Assembly: GCA_963708245.1 (NCBI GenBank)
Contig: OY970201.1
Coordinates: 7,812,001-7,876,000 of the forward strand
Length of the DNA stretch: 64,000 nt
Direction: 5' to 3'
Source of the DNA: CAVYXK01 sp963708245
GTDB taxonomy: Bacteria; Pseudomonadota; Alphaproteobacteria; Acetobacterales; Acetobacteraceae
Under the pieces are notes generated by a model. That model had not been told where the DNA came from. It ran no database searches and worked only from the letters and a program-made list of their open reading frames with translations. The position numbers and the translations under genes were made by a program. Below are positions 16,430-25,202 of the stretch, one piece after another; positions within the stretch are counted from its first letter, which is position 1; every line of letters starts with the position of its first letter.

Positions 16430-18757
16430 TCATTGCGTCAGCCAAAGGCTCGCGGTGACCTTCGCCGCCGTTGGCCCGAGGGTCAGGGTCGTGCCATCAC
16501 GCCAGTCGGTCAGCAGGTCCCGGCTGGCGCGGCTGAGCAGGTTGCCGGACTGCCCCGGCGCCAGCATGAACAGGCTGCGATCGAGATCAGACAGGTCATA
16601 CACGCTGCGGAACTCCGGCCCGTGCACCGCGGTGAAATCGTTGAGCCTGGTCCCCTCGACATTGATCGTCGTGTCGCTTCCGGGGACCGGGATGCTGAGC
16701 GTACCCAAGCCGCGCAGCCAGGGAATGCCGCGCAGGATCGGGTGGGCGAATACCGCCTGGTGCGCCTGTCCCCACCGCCAGGCGGCGGGGTCGGGGCCGA
16801 AGCGCTGCGACAGATCAGCCACCGCATGCTTCAGTGAGTCTTGCAGCATGCTTGCGCAGTCGCCGCCGCACCAATGGGCACCGCCGGGCAGCAGAGCACT
16901 GGGTACAAACTCAGCCGGCGGGGCGACGGCGGCCAGGTCGTCCATGGGCACGCCCGTACGCGCCAGAATGGTTTCGTAGAAGCGATCGATCCAGGCGGTG
17001 AAGATCAGCGGTTGCGGCAGCTCCATCGCCATCGTGCCGTCCCAGCCGTTGAGCAATGCCAAGGCCTTGCCGGCAATCCCGTCCGGCGCAGTGATGGACA
17101 AGAGCGCAGGCAGCACCTGCACCGCGAACAGGCTCTTCACGTCCATCTGCAGGCGAGCAAAGCCTGCGGCGTCGTGGCGCTGGGACATATCCAGAAGCTC
17201 GCGGATGCGCTGGGCACGCCAATCGGCGAACCAGTCGCGACCGAGGAAGACAGGGAAATCCGGCGGCGCGATGCGCTCGTTGGCGTTCACCAGCCGCCCG
17301 CTGGTCGGCGCGACGTAATGCGGAAGCTGATCGCCCGCGGCCCAGCCGGTCCAGTCGAACGCGCCGGATGCGCCGGGCACCGGCATGGAGCCGTCACCGC
17401 TGCGGCGGATCGGCACACGGCCGGTGACAAACAAGGCAATCGTCTGCCGATCGGCGGCAAGGAGATTCTGTACAGGCGAAGATATCAGCGCGGCGGCCTT
17501 GCCCACGTCGGCCACCGTCTCGGCGCGGTTCAGCGCGAGCAGCCCGGACGCGGATGTGTCGCCCGGCTGCAGGTTTGCCATGGCGACGGCTAGGATCGGC
17601 CCCTTCGGGTCGAACAGGTCGCTGATGACTGGCCCGTGGCGGGTCTCGCGCACCGTCAGCACCACGTCGGGCTGGCCGCGCACACGGATCCGTTCCTCGC
17701 GCGTGATGAACGGACGGGGGCCATCGGGCGTCTGATATTCGTCGGGACCGACAGGTGTCTCGATGAAAATGTCCTGTACGTCGGCGCCGGTGGTGGTGAA
17801 GGTCCAGGCGACGTTGCGGTTGTGGCCGAGGATCACTCCCGGCACGCCGGGCGCGGTGGCGCCAGCCAGAGTCTCGTTCGGCGTGTCGATGCGCGCCAGG
17901 TACCATAGGCTGGGGAACCCGAAGCCCAGATGCGGGTCGCCGGCGAGAAGCGGGGCGCCGGTCGCGCTATGGCTGCCATCGACCGCCCATTCGTTGGAGG
18001 CGCGATCGGGCTCGGTGAACGGCGCCGGGAAAGCGGGCAGGGCGGCCGCCATCGAGCCACCCTCGGCCGCGGCATAGTGGGTCTTGACCTCCACCATGGC
18101 GGCGGGTTGGCCAGCCTCGTGCTGGGGTGGCCATAGTGCCTCGATCATGTCGCGAGAGAGATGGGTGGACAGGCGCCAGCGGGCCAGCTCCTGGCGCCAA
18201 TTCATCGACAACCATAGCCCCATCGTCTTGCCCCACAGCAGGCAATCGACCGGTGTCCACGGCTCGGGGGCGCCGAGCACGATGAATTCGGGGGCGCTGA
18301 AGCGTCCATGTGCCGTTATCCAGGCATTCACGCCGCTCGTGTAGGCGTCCAACAGTCCGCGGGCGTCAGCAGGCAGAGCCGCGTAATCGGCCTCCGCGCG
18401 CACGCGCAACCCGAGGGTGCGCATCTCCTTGTCCATCGGCAGCGTAATCGGCCCGGCGATTTCCGACAGGCGGCCCGAGGCCGCGCGGCGCATCAGTTCC
18501 ATCTGGAACATGCGATCGCGTGCGTGGACGTAGCCGAGCGCAGCGGCAGCGTCGGTGAGGTTGGCGGCACGGATGCGCGGGATGCCGTGCTCGTCGAAGG
18601 TGATATCGACCGGCGCCGAAAGTCCGGGGATAGAGGCGGATTGTTGACGCGGGGGAAAGGTCAGCCAGAGCAGGCTGCCCAGCCCCACCACGACCAGCAG
18701 CACCAGTGTGCCGATCGTCGTCAGCAGCGCGCGGACGAACCGGAGCAGGCGGCGCAT
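16430..18757 (-). CDS. Penicillin acylase family (Ntn hydrolase) protein
   Basis: This 775-residue precursor starts MRRLLRFVRALLTTIGTLVL, an uncleaved signal anchor or signal peptide. An alpha-subunit region (DEHGIPRIRA, YVHARDRMFQMELMRR, GRLSE) precedes the autoproteolysis site SNEWAVDGSHS, in which S254 would be the N-terminal nucleophile of the beta subunit. The following GDPHLGF segment and PGVILGHNRNVAWTFTT (oxyanion Asn region) fit the family. Members hydrolyse amides such as beta-lactam side chains or N-acyl-homoserine lactones in the periplasm; the substrate here is open. The frame extends 86 codons upstream of ATG 18757, but that part overlaps the divergent gene. Confidence 0.9.
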   Translation of the reverse strand: MRRLLRFVRALLTTIGTLVLLVVVGLGSLLWLTFPPRQQSASIPGLSAPVDITFDEHGIPRIRAANLTDAAAALGYVHARDRMFQMELMRRAASGRLSEIAGPITLPMDKEMRTLGLRVRAEADYAALPADARGLLDAYTSGVNAWITAHGRFSAPEFIVLGAPEPWTPVDCLLWGKTMGLWLSMNWRQELARWRLSTHLSRDMIEALWPPQHEAGQPAAMVEVKTHYAAAEGGSMAAALPAFPAPFTEPDRASNEWAVDGSHSATGAPLLAGDPHLGFGFPSLWYLARIDTPNETLAGATAPGVPGVILGHNRNVAWTFTTTGADVQDIFIETPVGPDEYQTPDGPRPFITREERIRVRGQPDVVLTVRETRHGPVISDLFDPKGPILAVAMANLQPGDTSASGLLALNRAETVADVGKAAALISSPVQNLLAADRQTIALFVTGRVPIRRSGDGSMPVPGASGAFDWTGWAAGDQLPHYVAPTSGRLVNANERIAPPDFPVFLGRDWFADWRAQRIRELLDMSQRHDAAGFARLQMDVKSLFAVQVLPALLSITAPDGIAGKALALLNGWDGTMAMELPQPLIFTAWIDRFYETILARTGVPMDDLAAVAPPAEFVPSALLPGGAHWCGGDCASMLQDSLKHAVADLSQRFGPDPAAWRWGQAHQAVFAHPILRGIPWLRGLGTLSIPVPGSDTTINVEGTRLNDFTAVHGPEFRSVYDLSDLDRSLFMLAPGQSGNLLSRASRDLLTDWRDGTTLTLGPTAAKVTASLWLTQ

Positions 18758-18869
18758 GCGAGGTCCTGGCGAGGCACGGCGGGGAGACAAACCAGATGCG
18801 GCGCCTCGGAGCAACCGCGGCGGTGTGGCATGCGGCCTGCTGGGTGTGCCGCACGATGCAGAGCACGGC

Positions 18870-19463
18870 ATGACCCCCAGCTCGGTCTCCGCCCCATCCG
18901 ACCCGCAGATCCCCTCGGCTGCACCGCCGCCGCCGCAGAGGCCGGCGACGCCGCTGCGGTTCGCCGACGTACTCTCGGCGCTCAATCCCCTGCAATACCT
19001 GCCGGTGGTCGGCACGATCTACCGGGCAGTGACGGGCGACACCATCCCCGAGGCGCTGCGGCTAGGTGGCTCGCTGCTGGTAAGCGGACTGATCAGCGGC
19101 CCGATCGGGATCGTCACGACGGCGGCTATGACGATTGTCGAGAAGGTCACTGGGATCGATCCCGACCGGATCGGGCGCACGCTGCTGGCCGACGTGGGGG
19201 TGGGGAAGCCGGCTCAGCCTGCCGCGCCGAAAGCTGTCGCGCCGGCAACCGTTGCGCCCGCCTTGCCGGGGCCCCCGCCGCCGGCACCCGCTGCCACCGG
19301 ATGGACGGTGGCCGAGCTGTCGCGTGCGGGAGTTACGTTCGGCGCCGACGACACCCCGAGCTGGCATGGCATCGCCGGGGCGGAGGCACTGAACGAGGTC
19401 GAACTCGGCCGCATCCGAACCGCCACAGCCGCGTATGCCCGAACGGCCACGCTGGCGTCCTGA
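18870..19463 (+). CDS. Conserved hypothetical protein with a Pro/Ala-rich linker
   Basis: This 197-residue protein from ATG 18870 (MTPSSVSAPSDPQIPSA). After a Pro-rich N-terminus comes a conserved-looking block (LNPLQYLPVVGTIYRAVTGD followed by IPEALRLGGSLLVSGLISGP and ITTAAMTIVEKVTGID-like sequence) that I have the impression of seeing in alphaproteobacterial unknown proteins; it is hydrophobic enough to contact a membrane. A Pro/Ala linker leads to a short C-terminal region. Function unknown. It is divergent from the penicillin-acylase gene, 112 bp apart. Confidence 0.7.
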   Translation: MTPSSVSAPSDPQIPSAAPPPPQRPATPLRFADVLSALNPLQYLPVVGTIYRAVTGDTIPEALRLGGSLLVSGLISGPIGIVTTAAMTIVEKVTGIDPDRIGRTLLADVGVGKPAQPAAPKAVAPATVAPALPGPPPPAPAATGWTVAELSRAGVTFGADDTPSWHGIAGAEALNEVELGRIRTATAAYARTATLAS

Positions 19464-20697
19464 GGTGCCCCCTCCCGCTTGCGCGCTGCTCGGGCCAGGG
19501 GCGGAAACCTCGCCCCGTGCCGGTGTAGATGGCTGGACTGGTCCTTCCCATGTCAGGATAATTTCATCACGCCTCATTTCGCTGTGCGCGAGACAGTTCA
19601 ATCACGTGGTGAGATAACTTCAGGGGAAACGACGGATACACGTTAACGCACACAAGCGGTTGGGGAGGGTTCTGCCAGTGTGAGAGGGCTCTCACGGTTC
19701 GCATGGGCCCGCAAGGGGAGGGACTAGCACGGCTCGGCGGCGGTGAGCGTTTGGATCAAATCGTCGTCGGGAGGGCCGAAGGAGATGTTGTCTGGCACCC
19801 GTCCGACCCGACGGATCGGCGCGGCGTTCTCGCCGATAGGTCAACCTCGCTTGGCACCGCGTGCGGGCGATGGGGGTACATCAGGCGCAGGGATACCTGG
19901 TGGCGCACCCGTTGATTGATGGCTTCGAAGTGCCAGGCTGGATTGAGCAATGGGACGGTTCACGTTTGCAGCAGCGCTGCATGCGACATGAATCGATGCT
20001 GCCGTCGAGTCAGCGTGTGGGCTTGGACAGGGGCTTCCCGGTGCCCAGAACCCTTGCTCGCCGCCCAAAAGGCCGACGAGGCTTGCGGAACCTCTCACAT
20101 TCTTAGTGGCGCGCGCCCATTCCCCGCCGCCTCGGGGCGAGGTTGGGCCGAGGAGGTGGGACGGTTTCTGTTGGTGCTCGCCCCTGCTCGCGCAATCGTG
20201 ATCACTGAGCGGTTGCCGACGGGCCGCACAGCAAAGGCAACGGCTCACGGGTTCCATTGCTTTTCAGACAGGACGGCGTCCGGACAAGTAGCGGGTCAGG
20301 ATGAGCCATGTGATGTGGTATGTAGCTGTAAGGCCCTGATATTCGGGCGAAATTCACGTAGTCGATTACAGGGTGGGGGCCCAAACCGGCCGCCCGGGAA
20401 CTCAGCCTCAGGGGGACGCTCGAAATCGACGGCATCCAGCCTATCCACATGGGCGGGCCATGACGAGCGACCCATGACCTACAATAATCCTTTGATTTTA
20501 TGGGATTCTATCGAATTGAAGGGAAAAATCAGTTGCAAAAACGTCATTCCAACGTCTCAAAATTGGAACTTGCCGGAAGACAAACGGGATGTTAATAACC
20601 TGCCACGTTGCTCCAAGCCCCGTCACCGCAGTTCGTCTGCAGGGCAAACGAACATGACGAGCGCCTTGAGGTGACCCTCGCAGAGGAGGACACAGAC
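19464..20697. other. 1.2-kb gene-poor region
   Basis: No complete gene is visible. Near the left end ccccctcccgcttgcg resembles half of the palindromic repeats at 8733 and 12705. A remnant of an EAL domain lies at 19852-19980. The stretch from about 20480 to 20600 is noticeably AT-rich and probably contains the promoter of the PEP-CTERM gene at 20698. The frames between do not resemble known proteins. Confidence 0.5.
19852..19980 (+). pseudogene. EAL-domain C-terminal remnant
   Basis: Just after an in-frame stop at 19837-19839 the frame reads HRVRAMGVHQAQGYLVAHPL then IDGFEVPGWIEQW, which resembles the end of EAL (cyclic-di-GMP phosphodiesterase) domains, where a conserved G-x-D-x-x-QGY-x-x-x-x-P segment is followed by a short helix. 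The catalytic EAL motif and the rest of the domain are not in any upstream frame that I could find. It is a decayed fragment; the match covers only about 33 residues. Confidence 0.45.
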
Positions 20698-21477
20698 ATG
20701 AGTGACAGAAAAAGTCTAACGAAGCTTGGGCTGGGTCTCCTAACGGCGGTCGGGATGACGTTGACCGCGAATTTTGCCCAAGCCACCCAACTATGCCCCG
20801 GACCTGCGGTCACAGGAGTTACAGCTTCGATTACCAACGGCAGTACTTGTGGGCTGGTGGCCACCTCGGACACGATTGACGCCCTATTTGTGGGGTTCAG
20901 CGCAGCGGACACGGATTTGCTGACGATTTCACCGACGACGACAATCGCCCCGTGGGCGCCGAGCACGACTCCGGCGCTAGGAGGCGGCGTGATCTTCAAT
21001 AACAAGGTGAGCACCCCGGGCGATGCCTACACTCTGTCGGGGACTGGGGTGGTGTCAGGGTCGAAAGTCGGGTTCAATTTGTTCAATATGACCACGGGCT
21101 CTCCGCCCGCCCCTGGTTTTAATATTGACACCTCTTACACAAACACGGACTCGGGTGCGTTTCATCCGGTCTGGCACTTCGCCTTCTTTACGTTCGCGAG
21201 CCTAGCGGCCTACGACGCCGGGCCTTTGGCATCCACTGTGCCGATCACGAGTGGGGGTGCCCTCGACACTTTCATCTTGGGTAAAGGCGGGTACTCTACA
21301 TTTACGTTCGTCGGCGTCGAAGATCTTCAGGATGTGGCGAACGAGGACTGGAACAATCTGGTCTATGCATTCCAGGACGTCAAGGCGCCGTCAATTCCGG
21401 AACCTGCTTCGTTGGCGCTGTTCGGCACCGCCTTGGTCGGACTCGGACTGATTCGTCGGCGTCGCAAGTCATCCTGA
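20698..21477 (+). CDS. PEP-CTERM sorting domain protein with DUF4114-like region
   Basis: The 259-residue protein starts at ATG 20698 behind a strong Shine-Dalgarno (gaggagg at 20679-20690). It has a signal peptide (GLGLLTAVGMTLTANFAQA), a secreted beta-rich body, a DUF4114-like segment (VGVEDLQDVANEDWNNLVYA) and the C-terminal PEP-CTERM tripartite signal: SIPEPASLALFGTALVGLGL followed by IRRRRKSS. Such proteins are exported and sorted by an exosortase, often in EPS-producing bacteria. No exosortase or EPS gene is adjacent. A rho-independent terminator follows directly, so it is monocistronic. Confidence 0.9.
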   Translation: MSDRKSLTKLGLGLLTAVGMTLTANFAQATQLCPGPAVTGVTASITNGSTCGLVATSDTIDALFVGFSAADTDLLTISPTTTIAPWAPSTTPALGGGVIFNNKVSTPGDAYTLSGTGVVSGSKVGFNLFNMTTGSPPAPGFNIDTSYTNTDSGAFHPVWHFAFFTFASLAAYDAGPLASTVPITSGGALDTFILGKGGYSTFTFVGVEDLQDVANEDWNNLVYAFQDVKAPSIPEPASLALFGTALVGLGLIRRRRKSS

Positions 21478-21502
21478 GCGTAATTGGTCTGTTGGTTGAG
21501 GA

Positions 21503-21524
21503 AGCGGCGCCCCCGGGCGCCGCT
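21503..21524 (+). terminator. Rho-independent terminator of the PEP-CTERM gene
   Basis: A perfect 10-bp stem, agcggcgccc-cc-gggcgccgct, is followed by cttcttttg, 25 bp after the stop codon of the PEP-CTERM gene. Confidence 0.85.
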
Positions 21525-21930
21525 CTTCTTTTGTAGAAGCATCTTCCGATGTGATCACGATGGGATGTCGCGCCGCAGTTACGCGGTTCGCATCGCAACA
21601 ATTCTATGCGGGTGGGCGGCGGCCGAAAGACCGATAGGATGGGGTTGCCATCCCTTTCGTATTCAGATGACGACCACCTCGCCGAGGCCGAGCGCCTCGC
21701 CAGGGCTTTGAGGCGGCCGTTGCGGGAGATATCGCACCGGCGGCGCCCCGCTTGGATGCGGGTTCGAGGATCCAGCCCGACAAGCAGCGCAAGGACGAGT
21801 GTAACGGCAGCGATTGTCGTCAGGCCGAGGATACCGTCAAGGCCGATCCTGCGGGCGTGCCCCAGGGGATGACGGTGGCGCCTTAGCACGTCGCGCAGAC
21901 CTTTGGTGCAGGCGGCCTCGTGCGTGTTCT
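21525..21930. other. Intergenic region, no gene recognised
   Basis: This 406-bp gap separates the PEP-CTERM terminator from the stop of the minus-strand membrane protein. A minus-strand frame (21380-21994) contains one hydrophobic stretch, but it has no plausible start and runs through the terminator; I do not count it as a gene. Confidence 0.5.
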
Positions 21931-23568
21931 CTAACGGTCTGGAGCGCGCTCCCCGTCCGCGGCAGCAGCGTGGTTTTCTTCTACGCTGGAACACACGTTG
22001 ATCACTTGGTAATGAAAGCCCTTGGCCACCGTCGCCCAGCGCGTCGCGACTGTCTCAACGCTTTCCGAGGGGTAAAGTAGCGAAAGATACACATGGGGAT
22101 CTGGGCCGGCTGAGCAAAAGGCGGATATACGCCGCAAGAGTTGGACAAGCTTCTCGGGCTTATCCGTCAAGACGATATCCCTGAACGGTGCGAGTTCAGG
22201 TCTCAGGACCAAGGGCTGCTGGCTGCGGATCGCAAAGACGGTGCTGACAAAGTCATGGGCGGATACAGCCCGCTCGGTCAAATGGTAGACGACGGGATGC
22301 CACCACTCGGTCCAGGGAATGTCTCGCAGAGCCGCCCCGGATGCCACAAATATTGTAGAATTGTGAGGAAGTGCCGAGACTTGGCGGACGAAGCCCGCAT
22401 AGACGGTGCGAGCATCACTCCAGTTTGCCGCCACGGCATAGGTGCGCGCAAGCACGACAAAAACCAAAACGCACCACGTCGCGAGACGCAGCCGCGGCCA
22501 ATACCAGGTCGCCCCGAATGTGGCTGCAAGTATAAGCAGGGGCGGAAGCGCTAACCGATAGCCCAGTAGTTTCCCTAAGCCCACGTGTGTTGGCGCGACC
22601 AGCGCCATTAGAACCAGGCAGCCGGCGGCAAAGGCGGGAGCGATCCCTAACCGTAGTCGAGCGCCCAGCACGATCAGCAGTCCGCATATCCCTAACCCGA
22701 CAAACGTCGCCACTGCCGCTGGCAGGTCCACCCCGTCGGCCAACACGCGCACGAAGAAGCTGGACCTCAGTCGGGCCAAGTCGCCAAACGACCCCCCGGA
22801 AGCATATTTTATACCGCCCAGCAAACTTGCAGGAGCCACAGTGCTTCCGGTCGGCGACAGCAAAAGCAGCGCAATCACAATTGCGCCAGCCACGACAAAA
22901 CTTAAATGCGACAACACGGCAGAGGGTCGTGATGGATCGAGAAAGCATTCTGTGCATTCAAAGCAGAACAAAATGGTAACGAACAGCACAGCGGCAACAA
23001 GATGGCAAAAAAACAAAGCGATGGTTCCGAATATCGCAACAGATAGCCGGGCAGCGAAGCTGCGCCAGAGTAACCAAGCTGCGCAAAGCCACAGCAAGAG
23101 GGCCAAACCGACCTGGTAGTTGACCAACCCCCAGAAAAACAGCGCATTGTATGCCAGGAGAGCAGCAAGCAGAGGCTTCGACTCGTCCCAAGTCCGCGCA
23201 GCATGAGCTAGTACGCAGAAGCCACCTATGAAGAGGAGCATGGAAAAAACGAGAAACACAGATGATGCTGTCTCTATATTGAGGCCGAGATGAAGCAAGC
23301 CCAGCAGGCCGATATCTAGAGCGACGTTGGGGAGGAGAAAGGTATTCAGTTGGTAGAATTGAGACCAGAACTTGTCTCCTGAGAATATTTCTTCGATAAT
23401 CTGAACACGTGCAACATGATCGGGCCAGTCTACCAGCGGGACCGGAGCAACGATCAGAACCGGCACGACGGTACAGAGAACGGCCACAAGCAGCGACACA
23501 TGTCGCAGCCAGAGAGCATCACGCACGGCATCCGGCGCCCGTGCAGGTTCCGTTGCTCGGCTGCTCAT
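21931..23568 (-). CDS. Polytopic membrane protein of unknown function (GT-C-like topology)
   Basis: The 545-residue protein from ATG 23568 has about ten to twelve hydrophobic helices spread over residues 25-400 and a soluble C-terminal about 140 residues (SALPHNSTIFVASGAALRDI, WWHPVVYHLTERAVSAHDF). An early periplasmic-loop-like DWPDHVARVQI follows TM1; acidic residues in this first loop are typical of GT-C glycosyltransferases, but no family motif is clear. GC content is lower by eye than in neighbours. The neighbouring PEP-CTERM gene and this protein could both belong to the cell surface; no partner gene is adjacent to support that. Confidence 0.75.
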   Translation of the reverse strand: MSSRATEPARAPDAVRDALWLRHVSLLVAVLCTVVPVLIVAPVPLVDWPDHVARVQIIEEIFSGDKFWSQFYQLNTFLLPNVALDIGLLGLLHLGLNIETASSVFLVFSMLLFIGGFCVLAHAARTWDESKPLLAALLAYNALFFWGLVNYQVGLALLLWLCAAWLLWRSFAARLSVAIFGTIALFFCHLVAAVLFVTILFCFECTECFLDPSRPSAVLSHLSFVVAGAIVIALLLLSPTGSTVAPASLLGGIKYASGGSFGDLARLRSSFFVRVLADGVDLPAAVATFVGLGICGLLIVLGARLRLGIAPAFAAGCLVLMALVAPTHVGLGKLLGYRLALPPLLILAATFGATWYWPRLRLATWCVLVFVVLARTYAVAANWSDARTVYAGFVRQVSALPHNSTIFVASGAALRDIPWTEWWHPVVYHLTERAVSAHDFVSTVFAIRSQQPLVLRPELAPFRDIVLTDKPEKLVQLLRRISAFCSAGPDPHVYLSLLYPSESVETVATRWATVAKGFHYQVINVCSSVEENHAAAADGERAPDR

Positions 23569-23678
23569 CTTCCTCGACTTCTCAGCTCCGGTGTCATTCC
23601 AGTGCTCATAACAACCTATCCACAGGGCCTATACCACTAATCGGGACACAACCGGCGCGGATAGCATTACCGCCGAGA

Positions 23679-25199
23679 TCAGGCTGGCGTGATCCTTGGC
23701 AAGCGTGCCTTCCGTTCCAAGTCATCCAGATCCATGTGAGTCCGTATATACTCTCCCGTCGCGTCGCGGGGCGGCTGCCAGTCCCATCCATGTCGACGTC
23801 CCCTACGCAGCGCCGTATCAATCAGCCGGCGCCGCAGCTGACTCTCCAACACCTTCTGACGCAATCCGGCTACGTTCCATCTTTGGTGAACCTCAGTCCG
23901 GAACGCAGCGGCGAGGGTGGAGTAGCGTTGGTCGCCCGCCAGATTGATGACCTCGTTCGGATCCTCCACAAGGTCAAACAGTTGATCCGGATCGCCCGGC
24001 GAATGAATGAATTTGTAACGGCCCCGCCGTATCATCAGCATCGGGGCCACGACACCTTCGGCAAGGTATTCGCCAAATACCTCGTCGTGGCCGCCTTCGC
24101 CGCGCAAATGAGGCACCAGACTGCGTCCGTCGGCGCTGCCCGTCGGTTCCGTTCCGCTGCCGAGTTCGATCAGCGTCGCGAGCAAATCCACTATCGAGAC
24201 GGCGTGGGGGACTGGCCGCGGCGAGAAGCGCCCGGGTGCATGAACGATCAGGGGAATACGGGCGGCACCTTCGCGAAAACTCATTTTGTACCAAAGCCCA
24301 TGCTCACCGAGCATCTCGCCGTGATCGGACAGCACGATTATGATCGTGTCCGCTGCAAGACCGCAGCTTTGCAGCGTTGCGACGACGCGCGCGAACTGTT
24401 CGTCAACGTAGCTGGTCGCGCCATAATAGGCGCGCCGCGCGCGCAGCACCTGCGCCTCGGTCACGGGTGTGTCGTCCATCGCGCACACGAAGCGCAGGCG
24501 GCGGCTGTGCGGGTCGAGAGCTTCGGGCGCTGGGACGCAGCGCGGCGGGTCGATCGCTACATCCTTATATAAATCCCAGAAGCGCTGTGGGACCGCGAAG
24601 GGATCGTGCGGATGTGTCAGCGACACCACCATGCAGAACGGGCGTCCATCCGGGGAGCGCGCAAGGTCGTAGATGCGCCGCTCTGCGGTGAACACAACCT
24701 CCTCGTCGAAATCGAGCTGGTTGGTGCGCACGCAGGGGCCGGCCTCGATGACCGATGACATGTTGTGATACCAACTGGGCCGCAGCTCGGGATGACCCCA
24801 GTCCGGCGTCCAGGCAAAGTCCGCCGGGTATATGTCGGTCGTGAGACGTTCCTCGAACCCGTGCAACTGGTCGCTGCCGCAGAAATGCATCTTACCGGTG
24901 AGCACGGTCAGGTATCCACGAGCGCGCAGGTGGTGCGCGAAGGTCGGGATATCCGGCGGCAACGGCGCAGCGTTATCGTAAGCGCCGGTTGCCGATGGGA
25001 GCAGCCCGGACATCAGCACAGCGCGCGAGGGCGCACAGAGCGGGCTGTTGCAGTAGGCTGCATCGAATACCACGCCTTCCGCTGCCAGCTTGGAGATGAA
25101 CGGCGCGTGCACCAACCTGTGGCCGTAAGCCGGCAGGGCGAATGGCGTCATCTGATCCGCCATCAGGATCAGCAGGTTCGGCGGGCGCTGAGCGGCCAT
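23679..25199 (-). CDS. betC: Choline-sulfatase-like sulfatase
   Basis: The 506-residue type I sulfatase has the N-terminal metal motif NLLILMADQMTPFALPAYGH, the formylglycine signature C55-A-P-S-R59 within SPLCAPSRAVLMSG, and GKMHFCGSDQLHGFEERL, YPADFAWTPDW and LSDHGEMLGEHGLWYK, which are characteristic of BetC-type enzymes (about 510 residues). It would hydrolyse choline-O-sulfate to choline and sulfate. The active-site Cys needs conversion by a sulfatase-modifying enzyme, not seen in the window. Its start is only 3 bp from the stop of the upstream oxidoreductase gene, so it belongs to an operon with that gene and the Rieske gene. A BetA-like gene lies 9 kb away. Confidence 0.88.
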   Translation of the reverse strand: MAAQRPPNLLILMADQMTPFALPAYGHRLVHAPFISKLAAEGVVFDAAYCNSPLCAPSRAVLMSGLLPSATGAYDNAAPLPPDIPTFAHHLRARGYLTVLTGKMHFCGSDQLHGFEERLTTDIYPADFAWTPDWGHPELRPSWYHNMSSVIEAGPCVRTNQLDFDEEVVFTAERRIYDLARSPDGRPFCMVVSLTHPHDPFAVPQRFWDLYKDVAIDPPRCVPAPEALDPHSRRLRFVCAMDDTPVTEAQVLRARRAYYGATSYVDEQFARVVATLQSCGLAADTIIIVLSDHGEMLGEHGLWYKMSFREGAARIPLIVHAPGRFSPRPVPHAVSIVDLLATLIELGSGTEPTGSADGRSLVPHLRGEGGHDEVFGEYLAEGVVAPMLMIRRGRYKFIHSPGDPDQLFDLVEDPNEVINLAGDQRYSTLAAAFRTEVHQRWNVAGLRQKVLESQLRRRLIDTALRRGRRHGWDWQPPRDATGEYIRTHMDLDDLERKARLPRITPA

Positions 25200-25202
25200 G
25201 CG

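Noticed and set aside
21380..21994. 204-residue minus-strand frame with one hydrophobic stretch
   Set aside because: No credible start before the hydrophobic part; it runs through the PEP-CTERM terminator and overlaps the end of the 21931-23568 gene.
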